A stretch of DNA of 64,000 bases from Steinernema hermaphroditum. Its lineage: Eukaryota; Nematoda; Chromadorea; Rhabditida; Steinernematidae. The stretch's first letter is position 1. Each line of letters begins with the position of its first letter. Made by a program: the position numbers and the translations under genes. The notes below the pieces were generated by a model that saw only the letters and a program-made list of their open reading frames with translations, did not search any database and was not told the origin of the DNA. The stretch spans positions 17,236,001-17,300,000 of the forward strand of contig CM059622.1 of NCBI GenBank assembly GCA_030435675.1, written 5' to 3'. This document shows, piece after piece, positions 1 through 9,712 of this stretch.

Positions 1-297
1 TGTCGTCCTTCACCTTCACTCCAGCTGCTCGCTGCATCGCGTTCTTCCAACGGATGTTCTCTTCAATCTTTTCAGCTTTCTCGGGGTCTTTCTCCCTGAC
101 ACCAGCTATCCTTTCCTTCCTTTTTTCGGCCTTCTCAAGTAAACGCTTGTAGTCTTTCCCCTGGAACTTATCTCGCTTGTCGTTCCTCGTCTCCTTCTAA
201 ACAATCAGTATCAGTAACCAGAACCTTTTGTGAATCAAACCTTGTCTTCATTTTTCACGACAAAGTCAAACCTCGAGAATGTGAAATCTTCTGTCAT
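1..297 (-). CDS. SURF6/Rrp14-family nucleolar protein, 3' end beyond window
   Basis: SURF6 proteins act in nucleolar pre-rRNA processing and 60S ribosome assembly. Two minus-strand exons are visible, 297..241 and 196..1, joined by a 44-nt GT-AG intron in phase 0. The product opens MTEDFTFSRFDFVVKNEDK, matching the FSK-(V/F)-(E/D)-(V/F) block before the SURF6 domain. It continues GKDYKRLLEKAEKRKERIAG and ends at the window edge with WKNAMQRAAGVKVKD, the family signature. The domain is very basic and probably helical. The ATG directly follows a TTTCAG acceptor (303..298), so this may be the true start of a trans-spliced mRNA. If so, the protein lacks the long N-terminal part of human SURF6. The alternative is that the ATG is internal and further 5' exons were missed; I see none in 298-515. 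It lies 218 nt downstream of mitoguardin on the same strand. Family assignment is firm, the start is not. Confidence 0.85.
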
Positions 298-515
298 CTG
301 AAACGAGCATTAACAAACACTTAATAATCGATGTATGAATATGACAGTAGCTCATTGAATCACTGGAACAGTCAGCAAATATGGCAATCAAGATGAGTGG
401 CAGACGTTTTAATAAAACAGTAACGATAAAACAAACAAGTCATGGTAACCCGTATCATCACTATCGCTCTACTTCTACCTTCTACAACTACACACTAGCA
501 CTAATGAGATCGGTT

Positions 516-2352
516 TCACTGAGCGGCTTCGGATTCCCTTTCAGCTATTTTGATTTGCAGGCTTTCGATTGTCTTGCGAAGAGCTGCATGCACGTCCTCG
601 GTTAGTTCAGCCAAACACGTATAACGCATATTAAAGCTGAAAATCTCACCCACAAGGTTATAAACTTGTTGCTGAAATTCATAGTTTACTAAACATACGG
701 TTCGAATGCTACACAAACCTTGAAATATTGGCAGAGTTCGCGATACGACGCACTGCTGCCGCCGAAGAAGGCGAGAGTCAAAGGAGGTGCGATTGTTTCA
801 GTGACACTGTAGAATTTGCTCATAAAACCATTGGAAAAATGCAAGCGTTTGCGTTTAGCTGCAATCATGGTCCACAGCATTGTGGACAAAGAGGTCTCCT
901 TCATCTTGCGAGTGATAAAGCGGTTGGACAGGATGGCCACAATGGCTGAGGGAGGCGCGCTCATGTCGTCGAAGCAGTCAAGCAGAATGAAGTCAAGGAG
1001 AACGTCCCAAATGCCGATCTGAGCAACCTAAACAAATCGATTTAACAGATTCTGAGTACTATTCTGAGTTACCTTTCGCATTCCGAGCTCTTCAGTCATA
1101 ATTTCTCGATTGTTTTCGTCGTCCAAAAAAGCAATTATTTCATCAAATGCTTTGACGAAGTCCTTCGTTTCGTATTTGTCGTATCGCAGAATGTCACACA
1201 TCACTTGACGACCAGTATTAATCAACCACTGTCGGTTATCCTCGTTCGACATGATATTCTACAATGTACTGAAGTGACGGTTTAATCGAAAGGGATCAGT
1301 ACCTGGAGAGCTTGACGCACACACCACAGTTTGGCGGCGAATTCGATGTCATTTTCACAACCACAGATTGACGCTCTTGATTTGCGGAACTCAACGTTTC
1401 CGTTGGTAGCTTCTTGCAGACCCTCTTGGTAAAACGCCAAAGAAGACCCAGTGAAACTTAGAGCTTCACGAACGATTGGATCTTCCAAACAGCTCGCCTA
1501 AATGTGTCAATGCTTCGGGCCTCTATTGAGTTTTAAACTTACGAAGTCTTCGAAGCATGAGTGGAATGAGTCGTCCGTGAAGAACGACAAGGATCCTGTT
1601 CGCTTCGATCTCGATGTGAAACCATTCCACATCGCGGTGGCAATAGCGTCAGTTGCAGGTAAATCTTCACGGTTATAACCACCTATAAGATACCGATTAC
1701 TAAATGTAGCCCTTTTTTGAGATCTGCTGGTATAGCGGATAGACTCTAGCCGTAGAAAAATCAAACTGACCTTCAGTTACAAGACGGTTAACATCAGTTT
1801 CAATGATGCGCATGCGAGTGATGATAGATGAAAGCATTTCAGCGCGACTCTTGTCTCGCTCCGAGCGATTCTTGAGCAAGTCAAATCCGGCCTGAGCAGT
1901 CTCCAAAATCTGCACAATGCTCTGGAAGTTGTCACATCCCGTCATCAGCTGGCATTCGTGCGACGGAATCGTTGCGCCTCGTACGGAGGCACGCGTCGAC
2001 CGATCGCTGGTCAAACGCTGCCGTGACGAACCTGATTCACTTCTCACTGAACAGTATCCATGAGAAGAGATCACAGAATGGATTGGAACTTACTACTAGC
2101 CTGGTTTCCATCTCTGCGAAGTTCATGGAGTACGTCACCGTTCTCCGTTTCAGCCCCGGCAGAAGCTCTGCCGCTCTTGCGCTTCTTGCGGTTGCTTGAA
2201 AGAATGCTCGAAAGCTCTCCAAGATCGGAATACCTGTTGAGCAAGTAGCCGAGCATGAAAATTCCAAACCCGATTCCAGCAGTGTAGAAGAGGCTACGAG
2301 GCCTTAGCCAAGATGGCCACTTTATGGAGACTGCCACAGAAGCTGACGCCAT
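516..2352 (-). CDS. miga-1: Mitoguardin (MIGA/FAM73), mitochondrial outer-membrane lipid-transfer and fusion factor
   Basis: Mitoguardins sit in the outer mitochondrial membrane, promote fusion, and tether mitochondria to ER and lipid droplets while carrying lipids. Seven exons are read: 2352..2094, 2046..1771, 1682..1543, 1497..1303, 1258..1073, 1027..719 and 671..516. They give 506 aa and every junction phase agrees. A hydrophobic N-terminal segment lies at about residues 20-38 (FYTAGIGFGIFMLGYLL). The C-terminal half carries the family blocks IWDVLLDFILLDCFDD, PPSAIVAILSNRFI, GFMSKFYSVTE and LTLAFFGG. Residues 210-218 (LSFFTDDSF) resemble a phospho-FFAT motif for binding the ER protein VAP, as known in mammalian MIGA2. 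The ATG is preceded by TCTGTTTCAG with an 8-nt leader, suggesting trans-splicing. The intron between exons 2 and 3 (88 nt, donor GTCAGT) is the least certain junction. Length fits the family. Confidence 0.92.
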
Positions 2353-3319
2353 CTGTGGATCTGAAACAGAACATTGCGATTACGGTCAGATTATCACAGC
2401 GATGCGATCAAGGTAACTTGTCTTGGGGATATTTCACACTTCAAAGGTGCCAAAATTTCCCAAATTTGAACCATTTTGCGGGTTTCTGAAAATTGCATTC
2501 AAACTTATACGGTAGTGTCTTCAACCAGGGTGAGCGTCTAAGGAGTTGTTAGGGGAAATGTCAACAGTTCATGTCTCTTTTTCTCCTTTTCGGAGAAGCA
2601 ATTCCGTAATCGTATTGGATTCGAAGGCTTCTGTTGTCGTCCTTTGTCTTTGATCTAATCGTCTCCTCTCTCCTTTTGACGATCAAAATATGGGACCAGT
2701 TAATCTAGTTAGTTGACCGGATAGACCACATCGAGTTCTATGCCGCGGCAGCTGTATTGTAAGTCGGTAGTTGCCGCCATCTGATTTGTGTTTTCTGCCT
2801 TGTCTGAAAATTTCAGTAGGAATCTGACTTTTGTGAGCCTCTTTTCCTCTTAAGCAGTTTCTTAATTTAACGAAGCTGCTCTTCGGAAGAAGGACTTCGA
2901 GAGTATTAGAAGGTGTCTTTCTTGTGACATATGAATTAACTGAACCGGTAATACGGTAGTAGTTGTGATATGAATCACCCGTCCTGATAATAAGAAGGGT
3001 TTATAGCTTATCGGTTTATACAGCCTCTTTAATTTCCTACGAGACTCAACAAGAAGGTCGCACTGCTTTATTTGTTTCATCTTTAGCACTCACTGCGGAG
3101 GGCGTGGTTCTCACTAAGTAAGGACCAAACGCGAAATTCCTGAGCGCCGCCGTCCCTCTACTGTACTGCCTCGCGTTAATCATAGATTTTCGATGCAGCG
3201 AATGACTACAATCCGCGAAAGTTGTTGCCCGTATGTAATCGCCGTGACGCCGTGTGTTGTAATCGCATTGTTAGTGCCTTATTTGATCGATTGGTTTCAG
3301 AAACGCCTCGACTCCGGCG
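2353..3319. other. Divergent intergenic region between mitoguardin and GOLGA7
   Basis: This 967-bp stretch separates two genes transcribed outward, so it should hold both promoters. No convincing coding sequence was seen; the open frames here are short and lack family signatures. A TTTCAG acceptor at 3295-3300 leaves a 19-nt leader before the GOLGA7 ATG, and one at 2366..2361 leaves 8 nt before the mitoguardin ATG. I recognise no TATA box close to either acceptor. Confidence 0.6.
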
Positions 3320-3935
3320 ATGGAAGAGGCAAAGATTCCGCTAAATGCGTGTAAGAAGATTTTCATCGAGCGCGATTATTCCAGCGGCCTCACAGTGCGA
3401 TTCCAAACGACTTTCCCAACGAGGCTTACGGGAATGGTTAGTGCTCATTAAAGCATACAATGTTTAGTACCTTTCCATGGTTTCAGATCAGTCCTGATGC
3501 GTGGGATAACGTGATTACAACGCTGAACACCATGTTTGCAGAAGCGGAACGCGTATGCTCGTCGACGGTTATGGAGACGCTGGTGGGCTGTTTCACTTGC
3601 TATATCTCGAGGGCATTCGCGAAAACAATCTACGAGCGGAATTTGGAGGGCGTAATGGCGTATATCGACGAACAGAATCGTGATCTGTTTATGCCTGCTG
3701 GATTGTTTCTCTCTGATCCCATGGAACGCGGATTACGGCTGGTAAATAAGCAATCCGTTGATTTTTGACGCTCATAAATGACATTTAGCTTGAAGTAAGC
3801 ATACTTCAAACAGGTGCGTCTTATGGGAAAATCGCAACCTCGCCGGAGGGAGCAGCGCCGCCTACGATACAAGTGAACTCACATCCCCCAAATTCTGCGA
3901 ATAACACAACAGAAAAAACGAGAACCTCAGGATAG
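3320..3935 (+). CDS. GOLGA7/ERF4-family subunit of DHHC palmitoyltransferase
   Basis: GOLGA7 (yeast Erf4) is the small partner that stabilises a DHHC-type palmitoyl acyltransferase at the Golgi or ER, for example for Ras palmitoylation. Three exons are read, 3320..3436, 3487..3741 and 3789..3935, all joined in phase 0, giving 172 aa. Exon 1 has KIFIERDYSSGLTVRFQTTF. Exon 2 has the helix TLNTMFAEAERV, a CFTC pair (C74, C77) at the place of the palmitoylated cysteines of human GOLGA7, and FLSDPMERGLRL. Exon 3 adds LEVSILQ and then a polar tail of about 40 residues that is longer than in human and is Ser/Thr/Asn-rich. The acceptor GGTTTCAG at 3295-3300 lies 19 nt before the ATG. VPS51 follows 224 bp downstream on the same strand, so the two may share a promoter. 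Confidence 0.93.
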
Positions 3936-4159
3936 CGCTTGTGCGATTTGCGAAGATTGTAAATATATTAAGACTCTTCGGAAACCAGTAAAACAAGTTC
4001 TTACATCTCAATACGTGCTATAATGAAGCATACAAGGTGGTTACGACCTTACTACAGATATCGAAAGCCTTAGTTAACTTGAGAATCCATTGTCTTGGGT
4101 GGGGGGAATCTATCCCTGCTTCTAATCCGCACAATGTCCCAAACTAAGCTTTCTAGGAT

Positions 4160-6573
4160 ATGGAGTCGAATTCAGGCGGGTCAGTGGATTTGCACTCCTC
4201 AGACTTTGTAGCTGAAAACTATGTAAGTCAGCTTCTCAAGAAGAAAGGTCTGGATGAATTGGTGCAGGTCGAAGAGGACATGGTCCATAATGTGGGTGAA
4301 TCGAAGATTATCTCTAAATCGGTGAGGCACATTTAGATTCGTCGATTGGACTCGGACATGCAGCAGCTGGTGTACGAAAATTATAACAAATTCCTGACGG
4401 CGACCAGTACTGTGAGGAATATGCAAAAGGAATTCGCGGAGATGGATAAGGAAATGGGCTCGCTGGCTGACTCGATGAACAAGATCTCTTCCCTCTCACA
4501 GGACCTCTGTGGTGTCTTCAGCAAGCATCGAGAAAGCGTTCGGAAACTTAACGATGCGAACAAGACTGTGAAAAGCCTTCAGTTCATTTTTAACCTCCCG
4601 GAGAAACTGCTGACGTTGTTCGACGAGAAACACTACGCGGAGGCTGTCAAGTCCTTCACTCTTGTGAAACCGAAGCTGAATTCCTACAAGAATGTTCCTT
4701 CTGTGGCGAACATCTACAACGAATCTGTCGAAATTGTTAAGCAGATCGAAGCGAAGCTTCGCGAGCGGATGACCGATCGGAATAGCTCATCCGAGGAAGT
4801 CACTGAGGCAGTACGTCTCCTCGTAGATCTTGAAGTGCCCATGGAGGACCTCCGCGGAGAAATGATGCGCTGCTGGAATGAGAATCTCTCAGACGAGTTA
4901 GAGAAACTCGAGAAGGCCTCGTATCTTGACGTTCTTGAGTTCGTGGACAGTGGATGTTCCACATTTCTGACAAACATCTCGCTCGTGACCTCTCTTCACT
5001 CTCAACTATTTGCCAGGGTACGAGAGCGAATCCCATTTCACGGTCACAGATGTATTGTAGCTGAACGAGCACGATCTAATTGAGCTCGTCGACGGCTTAA
5101 TGCAGCAGCTAGAGCAAGTCGTTCTTCAGCGCTTCATTTCGGATGATCAGCAACAGGAGTGTTCCATCTTAGTGAGGGCATTGGATAGGATATATCGGCG
5201 AATTTCTGCTTCCAATCATCTACTGCCAGGTATGATCTGCACAGCACGCATCTTAACTTGCAACTTTTCAGGTCTCGACTACTCAGCGATGGGTCTGTCG
5301 ATTGTTATTAATGTATCGAAGCACCAAGTGAAACTGTCGCGTAAAAGTGTCATTCAAGCGCTTCATAAAGCAATCGAGGAAATCCACAAGGAAATGGACA
5401 CACCGACTAGTGCTCTGGAACCCAAAGAGGAACTGAAAGTAGATCAATTCGTCGCCAAGCTCGAACAGAACTTCTTGGTGTATCTGAAGACCGCACTGGC
5501 GAATCTTCTTCTGTTCACAGCTAGTGATGTCACCTTCTCTGGATTCGAAACAAGTACGGATTCATGCCTCGTATCTGTATTATGATCCCTTCAAGCTCAA
5601 TTCGCCGCTGGGTTCGGCATCGACGTCCACGAGGGCGTCGTCATCGGCTGTTTGGAAGATCTATGTGACCTGGGAGGAAGTTCATTGGGTGCTCGCAAGG
5701 CAACGCCACCGATGTTGATGCTCGTGGTGGCTCAGTTTGTATACAATACACAAGGAAAATCTCTGGCTTATATCATCGATCTGTGTCAGGAGCAGTTCAG
5801 GTGCGTACTAGGACTTTTGGATGCCGTATTAGATCCCATTTCAGACTTGTTGGACATCGTGACCGGAAGTCGAAGAAACTGACAAAGACTGAAGCGATAA
5901 CAGCAAAGGTCCAGAAAGGCGCTGAGCAACTCCTGAAGAAATACGTAGACGCCCGAGCGATGGAGCTCAGCCAGTTGATTGTCAACGGAGTCGAATCTCG
6001 TGATTGGCTCGCGTGCAAAGAGCCACGAGCCGTTCGCTCTGTGATGAAACGCTTCGTGGAGCACCTTGAGAACATGGATAGCTTGTTGAAACAGATTGTA
6101 AGAAGGGAGCTTCTACGTCTTTTACAGAACACACACTTCAGATGGATTCGGACGCCACGAAGAAGGAGCGAACTCCTGAATCTATTAGGGCTAGCTCGGC
6201 TGCTCGGGCTCGAAACATCCACAGCACGTTCGATACGGGATCTCTCAGCTCCACACTGGAACGCATGTGGACGGAGAAGATCGAGATCTTCGAGAAGGTC
6301 CACTTCAAGCGCGACTCTGTGCTCTCCGCTATCGTCAAGATGTGCTTGAAATCGTTCTTAGAGAGCGTTCGGCTGCAGACCTTCGGTCGATACGGACTTG
6401 AGCAGATTCAAGTCGATTGCTACTTCCTCCAGCAACAGCTTTGGAAGTACGTCAGTGACGAGGCGGTCGTAACTTCGATGATTGACGAGATCGTATCCTC
6501 TGTAGTGCATCGGTCGGTGCAGCCGAAGATTATGGAGCCGGCGGCGGTGAAGGAGATTTGCGATCGTGCATAA
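4160..6573 (+). CDS. vps-51: VPS51, subunit of the GARP/EARP tethering complexes
   Basis: VPS51 joins VPS52-VPS53 with VPS54 (GARP) or VPS50 (EARP) to tether endosome-derived vesicles at the trans-Golgi network or recycling endosomes. Seven exons are read: 4160..4291, 4337..5017, 5061..5229, 5272..5553, 5596..5800, 5845..6097 and 6142..6573. They give 717 aa with all phases consistent. The N-terminal Vps51 domain has LDELVQVEEDMVHN, then IRRLDSDMQQLVYENYNKFL and a coiled coil. The C terminus has VRLQTFGRYGLEQIQVDCYF, a VPS51 hallmark. The 5554..5595 intron uses an unusual CAAG acceptor; it was chosen because it has the usual 42-nt length and restores the conserved FGIDVHEGVVIGC block. The ATG lies 4 nt after a TTTCTAG acceptor (4156), which suggests trans-splicing, perhaps as the second gene of an operon with GOLGA7. 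An ATTAAA at about 6608 could be the poly(A) signal. Confidence 0.94.
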
Positions 6574-6746
6574 TTTTGTATATATGGAAAAGAGCTATTT
6601 TAATTTATTAAACTTTATCTGGGTTGTTTCCTAAACATTTCGCAAGGTTCGTCGGTTCAAGGACGGACTCCATTTGGTAATTAAGGTTGGCTTCTTATTT
6701 ATTATAATGTTCACGACGACAATGAATAGATACGTATTAATAACCT

Positions 6747-8974
6747 TTACAACCAATCAATAGTAGTTCCGTCGTAACTTCCCGTTTTACTAGGCATCGT
6801 GCTCGTGGTTCTTTCAGTGTTTTCCTTGGAGAGCCCTGCTGGAGGAACCGTCTGCTTGCATTTGTCACACTTTGAAGGAGTCTCAGGTTGCGGGGTTTGC
6901 TTCTCAGATTTTTCTTTCTTCTCAGATTTGTCTTTCTTCTCAGATTTGTCTTTCTTCTCAGATTTGTCTCTCTTCTGGGATTTTTCCCTCTTCTGAGAAT
7001 TGTCTTTCCTCTGGGAATTGTCTTTCTTCTGAGAATGTTCCTTCTTATGAGAATCTTCCTTCTTCTGAGAATTTTCTTTCTTCAGAGAATTTTCCTTCTT
7101 CAGAGAATTTTCCTTCTTCAGAGAATTTTCCTTCTTCTCAGATTTGTCCTGCGTGGGGCGTTTAGACTTGTTAGACTTGAACATAATGCCTTGGAGCGGG
7201 TCCACAGTCGGACGTTTGTAGTTGAACGGAATGTCTTTCTGCAAAAATACAAACAAACTATCGATTCGATTCAACTGAACATACTATTGAGCCTTCGGAG
7301 GTCTCCCTCTTATTCATTTCAACGTCAGCTTCGGGGTTCAGTTCAATGTTATTGAAGGTGTTCCTGCCGAATTGCATATTCATCATTTCGGTCGATCCAA
7401 ATTGAGTCGATAGCGACGAGTCCCTTCTTACTTCGTTACCACGTGTAAGCTGAAAAGTAATTATAGTCCGTTCGGAAGACGCGCTACTTACAACGGAAGG
7501 ACTCTCTATGGACATGAGATTGCGGACCTTGCGAGATTTATTCTGAGACGTCGTTTGGTCCTTCGAACTGTAACTCTCATTTTTCTTCATCTCTTTCGTC
7601 GGCTTCGTCCGGCTTCTTCGGGTCGTTTTCTTCTTTATATCTTCCTTATCTGACCTCCTTGGAGTGCACACCCTTGGAATGATCTCGTTCTTGGATTTTG
7701 TTGATTCCTCCTTTTGCTTTTCATCATTCGAACTTCCGGAACTTTTCTTTAGAAGAGGCTGTTCACACTCCTTTTCTTTCTCTTTCTCCTTTTGCTTTTC
7801 CGTTTCTTTTCCCTTCTCCTTTTCCACTTTCTTCGTCTTCTCCATCTTCGCGGGCATCTTTGGAGCTTCCGACACACGTTCCACCACCACGCGGACAGGT
7901 CTTTCCTTGGTGCGTACCTTCTGATACACGGTCATTTTGCGCGGCCAGTAGATGAGCAGGCATCCAAGACAGCAAGCGATGGCGGCGACACACATAATCA
8001 GGATAACAGGAATTATAACCATCACGAAAATGAAAGACTCTGCGTCATCCACGTATTTGCCGATTTTGAGCGTTTTATTTATGGTCAGCTTGCCATCGAA
8101 GTCAGCGAACACGGCGTCGATTTTCTCTGCCAGACCCACTGAAACAAGAAAATACGAGAAGAACGGAATATACAACACTCACTTTTGTCCGGGTTAATGT
8201 CAAGCTTCTCGACGAACTGGAGCACACCACCATCTTCCGGCAATCCATATGGATCGACATTGATCTGAAAGTTGACAGATTCTTCACAAGCACGATCATT
8301 CTACTTACCATTCGCATCTCCACATTGCATTTTGCAAATGTGCTATTCTTGTAGAGCGCAAAGTCAAACACTTGTTGTGAGTGATCCTTCCCTGCAAAGC
8401 GTCGAAGAACAGGCTGAAGGGACGCGTCTTTTCCTATTTTGTTTGTCTAAATACAGACCACTTTACAGAAGACAAACAAGACAAAGGATTTACCAAAAAA
8501 TCCAACGTGAATACGGACGTCTTTGTGGTTCCATTGTTCGTATAGTTCAGCGAGAAAAGAGAGGTTTCTCCACTGGCCTTAGATTGCATTTCAAGTCTCC
8601 CCTGGCGGACAACCAGTCTCTGCTCGCATGTGATGCTAGCCGGCTTGTCCAGATCCGCTTTTGCTGTTCTTAGGCCTTCATAGTAGTCGTCCAACAGCGT
8701 GCGGTAGCAAAAACTGACCACGGCCTCTTTGCTATCATCCGACGGCTCAGGGCATTTCTCAAGGCGCAGCTGAACCTTGAAGATGTTCCAGTCGCCAAGC
8801 GACAAAGTGTGTACGTGACTTTTTCCGTCTTTCCGAGCTACGAATCTGAAAATCACGGTGATTACTGCAATGAACGGTAGTGGCGTACCTGGCGACAGTC
8901 GGCTTTTCGAAGTCGTAGGCAGCAGCAGCAACTACGAAGAGAATCGGAAAAAGCACTGACACGCGACCGATCAT
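6747..8974 (-). CDS. Unrecognised type I membrane protein with lysine-rich hexapeptide-repeat tail
   Basis: I do not recognise this family. Seven exons are read: 8974..8889, 8845..8494, 8446..8309, 8264..8183, 8138..7492, 7449..7285 and 7238..6747. They give 653 aa, with introns of 42-47 nt and consistent phases. The start MIGRVSVLFPILFVVAAAA is a signal peptide. About 230 extracellular residues follow with a few cysteines and sites such as NYTNNGT. A single membrane segment (ESFIFVMVIIPVILIMCVAA) leads into a cysteine-rich juxtamembrane stretch (ACCLGC) that could be acylated. The cytoplasmic part is very rich in Lys, Glu and Ser and ends in tandem six-residue units of the type KKENS-L/Q. 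AATAAA at 6704..6699 is 43 nt after the stop. It converges on VPS51 with 173 bp between stops. A nematode-specific surface or adaptor protein is plausible, but no function is shown. Confidence 0.8.
6895..7146 (-). repeat. In-frame 18-bp tandem repeat encoding Lys-rich hexapeptides
   Basis: Within the last exon of the membrane protein, about 14 units of 18 bp run head to tail. The consensus translates as S-x-K-K-(E/D)-(N/K), for example KKENSL, KKDNSQ and KKDKSE. Units near the 3' end are the most uniform. The array is low complexity and strongly charged and probably unstructured or coiled coil. Such arrays change length by slippage, so copy number may be polymorphic. Confidence 0.85.
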
Positions 8975-9712
8975 CTCTATAGCTTGTCTGTGAAATGGCC
9001 TTTCAAGTGACGGAGATGTCTCGAGGTCACATGAGACACTGGGTGTAGACATTAACAGTGCATCGGGTCTGTTTCCAGGGTCTACTAGACAGGGTCGATT
9101 TTTGTACAACTCGGTCGTAAAATCTTCTGTGCGATTGACACAAAGAAACGGATACGGGCACACAGCGCAATCTGTGTAAATGATCAGGAAGAATCAATTG
9201 CCAATTGCCACGATCGATCCAGAGGGTCGGAAGCAGCAGGGTGTACAGTCTCAACTCTCGACAAATGCACGAGAGTGGCCTTGTTCCCACCACGAGAAAA
9301 TCTAATTTTTCCATGGAAACACTGTGTGAACAATTTTCTTGGTTGCTACCGTTTACTCGTTGTCAGTGTCAGTGATGGTAATCGTTCCGAGACTCGAGAC
9401 TCCATTCCGCCTTCAGATCCAGGGAGGCTGGACTCGGACTCGATGCAAAAGGAGTTCGGTGACTGATTCAGTCAGCGTAGGTGTGGTCCTTAAGACTTAT
9501 GAGGGAAATCGTCCTGTATGAATTGTATGAAGGCCGCAGTGTAATATCACTTCTGACTGTTGAATCGAAGGCTTGAAGGGATGAATAAGTTTTATTTGGA
9601 CTGCTAGCCTGCAATGTTTTAGCGCGATCATTGAAGGTGTTGATGGATTTATTATAACACATATTAATTATCAATATGATATACTAGCAACAATCACTTA
9701 TGTGGGGCCATC
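8975..9712. other. Intergenic: 5' flank of the membrane protein and 3' flank of the carboxypeptidase
   Basis: Both neighbours are on the minus strand. The left end is the promoter side of the membrane-protein gene. The right end holds the carboxypeptidase 3' end, with AATAAA (minus strand, 9653..9648) about 60 nt after its stop. I see no coding sequence. Confidence 0.6.

Noticed and set aside
7698..8197. Plus-strand Phe/Ser-rich frames
   Set aside because: They are antisense to the Lys/Glu-rich cytoplasmic domain of the membrane protein.
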